A DNA stretch of 64,000 bases. It comes from Leisingera thetidis. GTDB taxonomy: Bacteria > Pseudomonadota > Alphaproteobacteria > Rhodobacterales > Rhodobacteraceae. How positions within the stretch are numbered: the stretch's first letter is position 1; every line of letters begins with the position of its first letter. A model generated the notes under the pieces. That model made no database searches, was not told the origin of the DNA, and saw nothing but the letters and a program-made list of their open reading frames with translations. The stretch lies in the NCBI RefSeq assembly GCF_025857195.1, contig NZ_CP109788.1, positions 186,001 to 250,000 on the forward strand, read 5' to 3'. A program made the position numbers and the translations under genes. Below, piece after piece: positions 35,260-43,194 of the stretch.

Positions 35260-36755
35260 TGCAGGCCAGACCGCGGATCGCCATTGCGGGTTTTCAGCAT
35301 GAAACCAATTGCTTCGCCACCACCAAGGCCGGGCTGGCGGAGTTCGAGATGGCGGATTCATGGCCCGCCATGCTGCACGGGGCAGAGGTGATCCGTGAGA
35401 CCCGCGGCATGAACCTGCCCATCGCGGGATTCGCCGCGGCGGCCGAGGCAGCTGGCATGGCACTGGCCCCCATCCTGTGGTGCGCGGCGGAGCCCTCGGC
35501 GCAGGTAACCGATGAGGCGTTTGACACCATCTGCGGCAAGCTGCTGGACGGGCTGCGCGCCGCAGGGCCGCTGGACGGAATCTTTCTCGACTTGCATGGC
35601 GCGATGGTAACCGAGAGCCACGCCGACGGTGAGGGCGAGATCCTGCGGCGGATCCGGGCGCTGGTTGGCCCTGACCTGCCCGTCGTGGTCAGCCTGGATT
35701 TACACGCCAATATCTCACCCGCGTCGGTGCAACTGGCGGATTACATCGCGATTTTCCGCACCTATCCGCATCTGGACATGGGCGGTACCGGCGCGCGCTG
35801 TGTGCCGGTGCTGCAGCGGCTGCTGAAGGGCGGGACGCTGTACAAGGCATTCCGGCAAATGGACTATCTGATCCCGCTGCATGCGCAGTACACTGACGCC
35901 ACGCCGGGTGCTGCGCTTTATGCCGCGCTGCCGCCGCTGGAAGAGGCCGGCGTGCTGGCTGACATCGCGCTTGGCTTCACCGCGGCGGATTTCCCGGACA
36001 CAAGGCCCTCCTGCGTGGCTTATGGAGATACGGCCGGGGCGGCCGCCAGGGCCGCGGACCACATCGCAGCGCTGTTTTCTGCGCTGGAGGCGCAGTCGGC
36101 CCATCCCATGCTGTCCCTGCAGGAGGCCGCCGCGATTGCTTGCCAGCCACGCGCGGACAAACCCGTGGTGCTGGCGGATGTGCAGGACAATCCCGGCGCC
36201 GGCGGCACCTCGGACACCACCGGGCTGCTGGCCGCACTGGCTGAGGCGGGCGCGCAGGGCGTGCTGATGGGGCTGTTTCATGACCCGCAAGCCGCCGCCG
36301 CCGCGCATGAGGCGGGGGAGGGCGGCATTTTCCGCGCCGCTCTTGGCGGGCGCTCGGGTGCGGTAGGGGACCAGCCTTTTGAGGCGGCGTTTCAGGTTGT
36401 GGCCCTTGGTGACGGCACCTGCCGCTACACCGGCGAAATGTATGGCGGCGGGGTGGCCACGCTGGGCCTGACAGCCGCGCTTAGGCTGCACGGGTCAGAG
36501 GCGGATATCACCCTGGTGGTGACCAGCATCCGCAACCAGTGCCTGGACCTGGCGCATTTCACCCATATCGGGCTAACGCCCCAGGGCTTCAGCACCATCT
36601 GCGTGAAAAGCACCGCCCATTTCCGCGCCGATTTCGAGCCGGTGGCCAGTGCCGTCTACCCGGTGGCCGCGCCCGGCGTCTTCCCTTGCGATCTGGCCAA
36701 GGTTCCTTACAGAAACCTGCACCCGGACGTCAGAACCGCCCCTGCAAAGGGCTGA
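35256..36755 (+). CDS. M81 family metallopeptidase (MlrC-like)
   Basis: 499-residue protein of the MlrC family, named after an enzyme of microcystin degradation. The N-terminal part has IAGFQHETNCFATT and DGIFLDLHGAMVTESHADGEGEIL, and a zinc-site-like stretch VSLDLHANISP. The C-terminal MlrC domain follows after about residue 300 (VQDNPGAGGTSDTTGLL). Last gene of the operon, overlapping the amidohydrolase stop (ATGATG start). Family members near dipeptide importers are thought to open small cyclic or modified peptides; here this is inference. Confidence 0.87.
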   Translation: MMQARPRIAIAGFQHETNCFATTKAGLAEFEMADSWPAMLHGAEVIRETRGMNLPIAGFAAAAEAAGMALAPILWCAAEPSAQVTDEAFDTICGKLLDGLRAAGPLDGIFLDLHGAMVTESHADGEGEILRRIRALVGPDLPVVVSLDLHANISPASVQLADYIAIFRTYPHLDMGGTGARCVPVLQRLLKGGTLYKAFRQMDYLIPLHAQYTDATPGAALYAALPPLEEAGVLADIALGFTAADFPDTRPSCVAYGDTAGAAARAADHIAALFSALEAQSAHPMLSLQEAAAIACQPRADKPVVLADVQDNPGAGGTSDTTGLLAALAEAGAQGVLMGLFHDPQAAAAAHEAGEGGIFRAALGGRSGAVGDQPFEAAFQVVALGDGTCRYTGEMYGGGVATLGLTAALRLHGSEADITLVVTSIRNQCLDLAHFTHIGLTPQGFSTICVKSTAHFRADFEPVASAVYPVAAPGVFPCDLAKVPYRNLHPDVRTAPAKG

Positions 36756-36788
36756 CACCTCGTCAGGGGGCGCCGCTTGCGGGGAGGA

Positions 36789-37292
36789 TCAATCCTCAGC
36801 TTCACCGTTCTGATAGGGCACCACCAGCGTCGGGATCTGCGAGCGCCGCAGGACGCGCTTGGCCACCGTGCCCAGGAAGGTGTGGGAGAACCCGTGGTCA
36901 TGGGCGCCCAGCACGATCAGGTCGCAGCCCAGCTCGACCGAGCGGCGCAGGATCACCTCCGCCGGGTGGCCGTCGGTCACCTCAACCGAGGAGACCTGGT
37001 CGCGGATCCTGGCGTCATCGCCCTCAAGCGCTGCCCAGAACCGGGCCTGGCGCTCGGCCAGCACCTGCTTGACCATCTCGTGGCGGCGCTTGGCTGCGGT
37101 CTTGCGGGTCTCGTCGTTCAGCACAAACATCTCGAACGTGATGCGGGCATCTTCCGAAATCGGTTCATTCACGTGCAGCACGTGGATTTCTGCCCCTGTC
37201 GCCAGCGCCAGGCTGGCGGCATGGCGCAGCGCGTAGGTGGAATTGTGCGACAGGTCGGTGGCAAACAGAATGCTGGTGATCATTGGTTTCAT
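36789..37292 (-). CDS. Universal stress protein family protein
   Basis: 167-residue UspA-fold protein (ITSILFATDLSHNSTYALRHA at the start; LIVLGAHDHGFSHTFLGTVAKRVLR near the end). The nucleotide-binding pattern G-x2-G-x9-G-S/T is imperfect: the second Gly is Asp in GAHD. Start 37292 has AAAGGAGA 5 nt upstream. It follows the TRAP permease gene by 17 bp, like TeaD beside the ectoine TRAP system TeaABC, and may modulate transporter activity. Confidence 0.88.
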   Translation of the reverse strand: MKPMITSILFATDLSHNSTYALRHAASLALATGAEIHVLHVNEPISEDARITFEMFVLNDETRKTAAKRRHEMVKQVLAERQARFWAALEGDDARIRDQVSSVEVTDGHPAEVILRRSVELGCDLIVLGAHDHGFSHTFLGTVAKRVLRRSQIPTLVVPYQNGEAED

Positions 37293-37309
37293 GCCGGTCT
37301 CCTTTCCCA

Positions 37310-38650
37310 TCAGTAGCCAAACAGCCGTGGCAGCCACAGCGAGATTTCCGGGAAGAAGGCGATGATGAAAATCGCAATCGTGTTCACCGCGGCAAAGGGC
37401 AGGGCGCGCAGCGAGATCTGCTCGATCGAGATATTGGAAATTCCCGAGGCGATGAACAGGTTCTCCCCCAAGGGCGGCGTCTGGAAGCCGATGCCCAGGG
37501 TGCAGACCATGACCACGCCGAAATGGATCGGGTCGATGCCGACCGAATAGGCCACCGGCAGCATCACCGGCACCAGGATCAGAATCGTTGCCAGGGTTTC
37601 CATGAACATGCCGACAAACAGCAGGAAGAAGATGATCAGCGCCCAGATGACATAGAGGTTCTGGGTGAAGCTGAGCATCGAGTCCGCAATCAGCGCCGGG
37701 ATCTGGTTCTCCACCAAGAGGCGGCCGAACACGGTGGCGGTGAACAGGATCAGCAGCACGCGGCCGGTGAGCCAGGTTGTGGCCTCCAGTGATTGGAACA
37801 GCGACGACCAGGTCAGCTCGCGGTAGATGAAGACGCCGATCACGAGGGTGTAGAAGATCGCCACGATGGCAGCCTCGGTCGGAGTGAAAAAGCCGGTGTA
37901 GATGCCGCCCAGGATCACCAAGGGCGCCATCAGCGACCAAAACCCGCGATACATTTCGCAGCCCACGTTGCGGATCGACCAGCCATCGGCGGAGCCCTTG
38001 TAGCCGCGTTTCCTGGACATGAAGAAGTTCAGGATCAGCAGGCTGGTGGCGATCAGGAAGGCGGGCATGAAGCCGGCGATGAACAGTTTCGAGATCGAGA
38101 CCGACTGGAAGGTGCCGAATTTCTCCACCGCCTCCGGCGGCGGCGCCATGCCGAGGGCGGCAATGCCGAAGATCACCATCGGGATCGACGGCGGGATGAT
38201 GATGCCAAGGCCCCCGGAGGATGCGGTGACGGCAGAGGCATAGCCGCGCTCATAGCCGCGGTTGATCATCGCCGGGATCATCAGCATGCCGACGGCGGCA
38301 GTGGTGGCGGGGCCAGAGCCGGAGATGGCGCCGAAGAACAGGCAGGCCATCACGGTCGCAGCGGAAATGCCGCCGGTGAACGGCCCGGCCAGGCTTTCGG
38401 CCACATTGATCAGGCGTTTGGAGATCCCCGCGGCCTCCATCAGCGCGCCGGCCAGAATGAACGCCGGCAGCGCCATCAGCGGGAAGGAGCCCACCGAGGT
38501 AAAGGCGATCTGCACGAACTTGATCGGGTTCTCGTCCAGATAGAGGAACGAGATCAGCGACGACACCCCCAGCGCAACCGTGATCGGCGCGCCGAGCAGC
38601 AAAAGCACCAGAAATGATCCAAACAGGATCGTGACGATTTCGGTTTCCAT
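37310..38650 (-). CDS. TRAP transporter large permease (DctM-like)
   Basis: 446-residue, very hydrophobic permease. It carries typical DctM stretches such as FFGAISGSGPATTAAVG and LGIIIPPSIPMVIFG. It forms the cation-coupled channel with the small DctQ-like subunit encoded just upstream and receives solute from the DctP-like receptor at 39.3-40.3 kb. Confidence 0.93.
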   Translation of the reverse strand: METEIVTILFGSFLVLLLLGAPITVALGVSSLISFLYLDENPIKFVQIAFTSVGSFPLMALPAFILAGALMEAAGISKRLINVAESLAGPFTGGISAATVMACLFFGAISGSGPATTAAVGMLMIPAMINRGYERGYASAVTASSGGLGIIIPPSIPMVIFGIAALGMAPPPEAVEKFGTFQSVSISKLFIAGFMPAFLIATSLLILNFFMSRKRGYKGSADGWSIRNVGCEMYRGFWSLMAPLVILGGIYTGFFTPTEAAIVAIFYTLVIGVFIYRELTWSSLFQSLEATTWLTGRVLLILFTATVFGRLLVENQIPALIADSMLSFTQNLYVIWALIIFFLLFVGMFMETLATILILVPVMLPVAYSVGIDPIHFGVVMVCTLGIGFQTPPLGENLFIASGISNISIEQISLRALPFAAVNTIAIFIIAFFPEISLWLPRLFGY

Positions 38651-38667
38651 TGTCCTGTCCCTCCCTT

Positions 38668-39204
38668 TTATATGCGGCTGTCAGCGCCAGCGGCGGCCTT
38701 GATCTCGTCAAGGTCGATTTGGTCGGGATCGTGGATGTCCTCGCCGCGGATCAGCTTGCGGTAATTCACCTGCAGGATGCGGATGGTCATCAGCGTGAAC
38801 GCAATGGGAAGCACCATGTAGATGTATTTCATCTCGATGCCCAAGGTCTGCGACTTCCAGAACTTGTTCATCTTGTTGAAGACGAAATCGGTGGCCAGCC
38901 ACAGGAAATAGCAGTTGAAAAACAGCCAGAACAGGTCGGCAAAGGCCTCGATGTACTTGATCCAGCCCGCGGGCAGGAACTTGAACTGGAAGGTGACCCG
39001 GTTGTGCGCGCCCTTTAGCGCCGCATAAGAGGCCCCGAAGTAGACAAACCAGACAAACATGTAGACCGAGAGTTCCTCGATCCAGGAAAACGAATGGCCG
39101 AACACCTCGCGCGAGACGATCTGCACAAACAGCAGAACGACAAAGCCGGACAGCAACAGGCGGCAGATATAGCTTTCTATATTGTCCAGGAATTTCCAGA
39201 ACAT
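38668..39204 (-). CDS. TRAP transporter small permease (DctQ-like)
   Basis: 178-residue membrane protein with four hydrophobic segments and the DctQ pattern REVFGHSFSWIEELSVYMFVWFVYFGAS... in its first half. Located between receptor and large permease genes, the standard DctPQM order. Confidence 0.92.
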   Translation of the reverse strand: MFWKFLDNIESYICRLLLSGFVVLLFVQIVSREVFGHSFSWIEELSVYMFVWFVYFGASYAALKGAHNRVTFQFKFLPAGWIKYIEAFADLFWLFFNCYFLWLATDFVFNKMNKFWKSQTLGIEMKYIYMVLPIAFTLMTIRILQVNYRKLIRGEDIHDPDQIDLDEIKAAAGADSRI

Positions 39205-39227
39205 GATGGTCTCCTCCCCTGTGCAGA

Positions 39228-39246
39228 GCAGCGCGGGAGGCGCTGC
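39228..39246 (-). terminator. Hairpin between DctP-like receptor and DctQ-like gene
   Basis: A 7-bp perfect stem (GCAGCGC / GCGCTGC, 5-nt loop) sits between the receptor stop and the small-permease start. No T-tract. Probably balances receptor versus permease expression. Confidence 0.4.
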
Positions 39247-39275
39247 CCCGTTGTTTTTATGGAGTTGCCGGAGGC

Positions 39276-40289
39276 TTACTGTACCGGGTCGCGGCCGATG
39301 GCGGTCAGCACCGCGTTCATCTTTTCAACACCGCCGATAGAGTCGTAGAACTTGGGCCACACTGCTTCGGTTGCCAGCTGGATGAATTCAGCTTCATCGT
39401 TTTCCGGGTCCACGATGGCCATGCCCTTGGCGGTCAGCTCTTCCTTGATCGCGGCTTCGCTGTCACGCAGGAACTGGGCCGATTTCAAGGTGGCTTCCTG
39501 GCCCGCGTCCAGGATGATCTGCTGGTCTTCGGCGCTCAGCTCCTGGAACACCGCCTCGGAGACGATCAGCGGCTCGATCGAGAAGATGTAGCGCAGGTTG
39601 GTGACGTGGTTCTGCACCTCGTAGAACTTCATCGCGTTGATCGTCATGTAGGGGTTGTCCTGACCGTCAACCACCTTGGTCTGCAGGCCGGTGAAGGTCT
39701 CTGACCAGGCCATCGGAGTCGGGTTGATGCCCCAGGACTTGTAGGTTTCGATCATGATCTCGTTCTTGGGAACGCGGATCACCAGATCCTGCAGGTCGGC
39801 AACCGTTGTGACGGGTTTTTTCGAGTTGGTCAGGCGGCGGAAGCCGGTATAGGTCCAGGCGATGATGCGCACGCCGGCGTCCCGCAGGGTGTTCTCGGTC
39901 AGCTCCTGGCCGATCGGGCCCTGGGTCAGGGTTTCGGCGTCTTCCAGCGACAGGATCACATAGGGCAGGGTGAACACGCCCACGGTCGGCGAGAACGGGG
40001 TGACGTTGTTGATGGCCAAGAGCGACATGTCCAGGGTGCCGATGGCGGCCTCGTTGACGGTGTCCTGCTCGGAGCCCAGCTGGCCGTTCAGGAACAGGGT
40101 TGCGGTGTGCTTGCCGCCGGATTTCTCTTCCAATGCCTCAACAAAGAATTTGCCGGTGGCTTCCTGCGGGCTGCCGGCGCTGTCGCCGACGGCGATCTTG
40201 AAATTCTTGGCGGACACCGCACCGGCGGTCAGCATCGCGGCGGCAGAAACGGCTGCGGTCAGCGTGCAGACCTTTTTGAAAAATGACAT
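39276..40289 (-). CDS. TRAP transporter solute-binding protein (DctP family)
   Basis: 337-residue periplasmic receptor: signal peptide MSFFKKVCTLTAAVSAAAML...AVSA, then KNFKIAVGDSAGSPQEATG, the DctP-family opening. The ligand-carboxylate Arg is probably in VIRVPKNEIM (DLVIRVP motif). Start 40289 has GGGAGGAAGT before it, better than the upstream option. First gene of the importer operon, diverging from a LysR gene. Confidence 0.92.
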   Translation of the reverse strand: MSFFKKVCTLTAAVSAAAMLTAGAVSAKNFKIAVGDSAGSPQEATGKFFVEALEEKSGGKHTATLFLNGQLGSEQDTVNEAAIGTLDMSLLAINNVTPFSPTVGVFTLPYVILSLEDAETLTQGPIGQELTENTLRDAGVRIIAWTYTGFRRLTNSKKPVTTVADLQDLVIRVPKNEIMIETYKSWGINPTPMAWSETFTGLQTKVVDGQDNPYMTINAMKFYEVQNHVTNLRYIFSIEPLIVSEAVFQELSAEDQQIILDAGQEATLKSAQFLRDSEAAIKEELTAKGMAIVDPENDEAEFIQLATEAVWPKFYDSIGGVEKMNAVLTAIGRDPVQ

Positions 40290-40419
40290 GACTTCCTCCC
40301 GTATTGTCATCTGAAGCCAAGGCGCGGGCCGGCCCGCCCTCCACAGCGTCACTGCCAGTCTGATCCGCACTTGGTCTGCGGGAAGCTACATTGCGTTTTA
40401 TGTTTCGGGAATGTAAACT

Positions 40420-40439
40420 TATGAAAGCAAGGTTTCATA
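40420..40439. promoter_or_regulatory. Inverted repeat TATGAAA-N6-TTTCATA
   Basis: Perfect 7-bp arms with a 6-bp spacer lie in the AT-rich gap between the DctP and LysR genes, 17 bp before the LysR start. The geometry fits a LysR-type T-N11-A operator. Confidence 0.45.
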
Positions 40440-40455
40440 TATATCGAACTTAATA

Positions 40456-41391
40456 ATGGCCCGTAAATCCCACATCAAACATGTCGCTGATGCGGACCTG
40501 AAGCTGCTGAGGGTGTTCAAGGCAGTTGCCGAAAGCGGCGGACTGGCGGCGGCCGAAAGCGAGCTGAACATCGGTAAGTCGACGATCTCGAAATACATCG
40601 CCGACCTGGAACTGCGGCTGGATCTGAAGCTGTGCAACCGCGGCCCGGCGGGGTTTTCGCTGACCGATGATGGCATCAAGGTGCTGAAATCCGCCGAAGG
40701 CCTGCTGACATCGGTGTCGGACTTCCGGGCCGAGGTGAATGAAATCAAGCAGCAGCTGGCGGGCACCATCCGGATTGCCCTGTTCGACCAATGCGCCTCC
40801 AACCCCGAAGCCTTTGTTCCGGGCGGTATCCGCGCATTCAACCGGGCGGCCCCGTCGGTGGAGATCGATCTGTCGCTGGAGCCGCCCAACGTGATCGAGA
40901 CCAAGGTGATCGGCGGTGCGCTCGACATCGGCATTCTGGCGCTGCACCGGCCGTCTCCCAGCCTCGTTTACATGCCGCTTTACGGGGAGAACATGTTTCT
41001 CTACTGCGGCAGGGGGCATCCGTTCTTTGATTGCGACCACGCCAGCCTGGGGCTGAGCGATGTTCAGGCGATGAATTACGCGGGCATCCGGGTGAACTCG
41101 CCAAACCTGCATGTGGGGCAGAAACTGGGCTTCCGCCGCGCCGCCAAGGTGCAGAACGAACAGGCGCTGGCGATCCTGATCATGTCGGGCAGCTATCTGG
41201 GGTTCCTGCCGGATCACCTCGCGGCGGGCTTTGTCGGCAACGGCCTGATGAAGAAAGTGCTGCCGGAGGAAATCTTTTACCGCAGCCAGTTCGCTGCCGT
41301 CACCCGCAGGCGGCCGGCCGTGAACCGCATCACCAAACTGTTTCTTGATACTCTGGTTGCAGTCCACTCCGGACAAGCGGCGGAGGTGTGA
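40456..41391 (+). CDS. LysR family transcriptional regulator
   Basis: 311-residue LysR regulator; HTH DADLKLLRVFKAVAESGGLA, then IGKSTISKYIADLELRLDLK. The HTH deviates from the usual QPAVS core by using KSTIS. The effector domain follows. Diverges from the DctPQM-USP operon, its probable target. Confidence 0.92.
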   Translation: MARKSHIKHVADADLKLLRVFKAVAESGGLAAAESELNIGKSTISKYIADLELRLDLKLCNRGPAGFSLTDDGIKVLKSAEGLLTSVSDFRAEVNEIKQQLAGTIRIALFDQCASNPEAFVPGGIRAFNRAAPSVEIDLSLEPPNVIETKVIGGALDIGILALHRPSPSLVYMPLYGENMFLYCGRGHPFFDCDHASLGLSDVQAMNYAGIRVNSPNLHVGQKLGFRRAAKVQNEQALAILIMSGSYLGFLPDHLAAGFVGNGLMKKVLPEEIFYRSQFAAVTRRRPAVNRITKLFLDTLVAVHSGQAAEV

Positions 41392-41812
41392 CGCAGTTCT
41401 GACACCATCGAGCTGAATCCAATAGGGGTGGTGGCCGGATCCTGCTCGCCTGCAAGCGCGGCATTTTCCGGGCTGCCCCCTCTCGTCAGATTTGGCTCTG
41501 CGGACCCGGCAAGACGCTACAGCAGTGCTGCGGACGCGGCTCCATGCTGCCCTAAGCCGGTTCACACTATTCCGGGCTCGGTCCGATGTTTGCAGGCTGG
41601 ATGCGGATAATCCGGGCTCATTCGCAGAATATCCGGGTTTGATACCATGCGGGACATGGGTGTGCTTGACCCGCTGGAGGCACACCGGCCGCCCATTTAC
41701 TGCCTGCAGCGGCAGGACCTGAACGGGCTGCTGCTGGGGTTTGGCTGCCCTGGCGAAGACAGCGTCCCTGCGGCGGTGCCAGCCCGATGCGATTGCCCGC
41801 CCGGGGCCTGAC
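41392..41812. other. 421-bp intergenic region containing a gene remnant
   Basis: No intact gene. The second half carries a short open frame resembling a MocR C-terminus (41647-41811). The core CCGGG is repeated in similar context near 41471, 41571, 41607 and 41628. Nothing else recognised. Confidence 0.5.
41647..41811 (+). pseudogene. Remnant resembling the C-terminus of a MocR-type (GntR/aminotransferase) regulator
   Basis: The 54-codon frame contains MGVLDPLEAHRPPIYCLQRQ followed by DLNGLLLGFGCPGEDSVPAA. This matches the order seen at the end of MocR regulators (GV-x-PLS, then GLLLGFA, then an acidic turn). No start region, HTH or PLP-binding part precedes it. Read as a decayed fragment; short length makes this tentative. 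Confidence 0.4.
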
Positions 41813-42262
41813 CTAGATGATGTCCAGCGACACCTTGACACGGTCCATCACCACTGAAGAGGTGAAGCGGCTGACATTGGATTCATCAAAGAAATGTTCC
41901 TGCGTAAAGGACTCGTACTCCTTGATGTCCCTGACAATGACCACAAGGATGAAATCGGCTTCTCCTGTTGTGTAATAGCATTGCTGCACTTCCTTGGCCC
42001 GGCGCATCTTGCGCTTGAAAGCGTCCAGATGCATTCGGCTTTCACGCTCCAGCATCACTTGCACGATCACGGTCATCTCCCGCCCCAGCCGGACCGGGGA
42101 CAGGATGGCGATTTCCTTCTCGATCACACCGGTATCGCGCAGTTTCTTCAGCCGTTTCTGAACTGCGGGCGCGGACAGGCCGATCTCGTGGCTTATGGCC
42201 TCAGCCGTCAGCTGCGCATTGGACTGGATCAGCCGGAGAATATCGTAGTCTTTTTCATCCAT
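41813..42262 (-). CDS. Lrp/AsnC family transcriptional regulator
   Basis: 149-residue feast/famine regulator: N-terminal HTH (DYDILRLIQSNAQLTAEAIS, then HEIGLSAPAVQKRLKKL) and a C-terminal ligand-binding RAM domain (EVQQCYYTTGEADFILVVIV). Start 42262 (MDEKDYDI) matches the family; a start at 42310 would add a charged 16-residue leader. Neither has a clear ribosome site. Targets unknown: the neighbouring MocR-like remnant hints at a lost partner locus. Confidence 0.88.
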   Translation of the reverse strand: MDEKDYDILRLIQSNAQLTAEAISHEIGLSAPAVQKRLKKLRDTGVIEKEIAILSPVRLGREMTVIVQVMLERESRMHLDAFKRKMRRAKEVQQCYYTTGEADFILVVIVRDIKEYESFTQEHFFDESNVSRFTSSVVMDRVKVSLDII

Positions 42263-43194
42263 GGCTGATTTTTCGTCTGATGCCGCCCGAATGACAACTT
42301 TTTTCGTCATCGCGCCGCGCCACGCGATGGCACTAGGACCTTTCAGGCACGGTGCTGCATGGATCCGGTCCTGAAGAAAAATCCGCGCACAGGAAACCCA
42401 GGCAGGTCAGCCGCTTGGGCTGGCTTTCGCAGTATTCTCAGGGCACCAGAACCCACTCTTGCGGCCGAGCATTGCCAGTTTCCCGGGAGAAGCAGCCTCA
42501 CGCATGCCTGCGATCGTTAACGACTGCCGGGCGCCAGTGCTGAGCGCCGGCGCGATCATTTCTGCCTGGCCCCGGAAACTCTAAGTTCGGCCATTTCCCG
42601 AATGTCCGGTGACATAGTGATACGGCCGCCCCGCCGGCCCGCGGACATGAGGGAGGCTGAACGCCGCAACTGAACCGGCTGGCCGGTCAAACGCTGCCGT
42701 AACCGGAACTGGTTGTCTTGCCCAGGTCTGAACCCTTCTCGGATGCTGAGGACCGGTTGCAAAGCGGCCGAAATGACCATCCGTTGCACCGCGGCGGCGG
42801 CGGCGGCGGCCCGTGCCCGGGCAAGGGTTCCTGGCGCGGGCGCGGCCAGAACGTTACCCTGTCCCAGCAGAAGCTTAATAGGCAAGCTCAGGCTGTTTTC
42901 AGCACCTCATGAAAGAATGTCAAATATGAGGAAATTGCAGCAGAACGTTTTGCGGCATCGAATATTGCACCCACGGGAAGAAATTTTTAGTATAACGTAT
43001 TAAAACAAAGCCTTACGTAGAGTTATCTGCCATTTTCTCAAGCAGGTGATTTGCGGCACCCTTGACGCAAAGATTCCGGAAAACTTCATTTGCGGTAGAC
43101 TTGCGGTACACACTTTTTCAGGACTTTTCTGATTAACACTCCTGCATGTGCCGGCGCCTGCCGGAACACCGCCGAATGCAGGAGAGATTCGCCA
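42263..43194. other. Gene-free region before the chemoreceptor
   Basis: About 900 bp without a supported gene. It includes a trinucleotide run of six CGG/GCG units (42791-42810). An AT-rich tract follows (about 42930-43020). Direct repeats TTGCGGTA lie at 43090 and 43101, with TTGCGGCA at 43051, just upstream of the chemoreceptor gene. The open frames in its GC-rich part resemble no family. Confidence 0.5.

Noticed and set aside
36789..37940. A 383-residue frame joining the universal stress protein to an upstream segment
   Set aside because: The upstream segment overlaps the DctM gene in another frame and has no family features; AAAGGAGA marks the real start at 37292.
41560..41600. Possible tRNA-like TTCA segment in the intergenic region
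   Set aside because: No acceptor stem or anticodon arm could be paired around it.
42556..42885. 109-residue minus-strand frame in the gap before the chemoreceptor
   Set aside because: Its low-complexity alanine run comes from the CGG repeat and the remainder matches no family.
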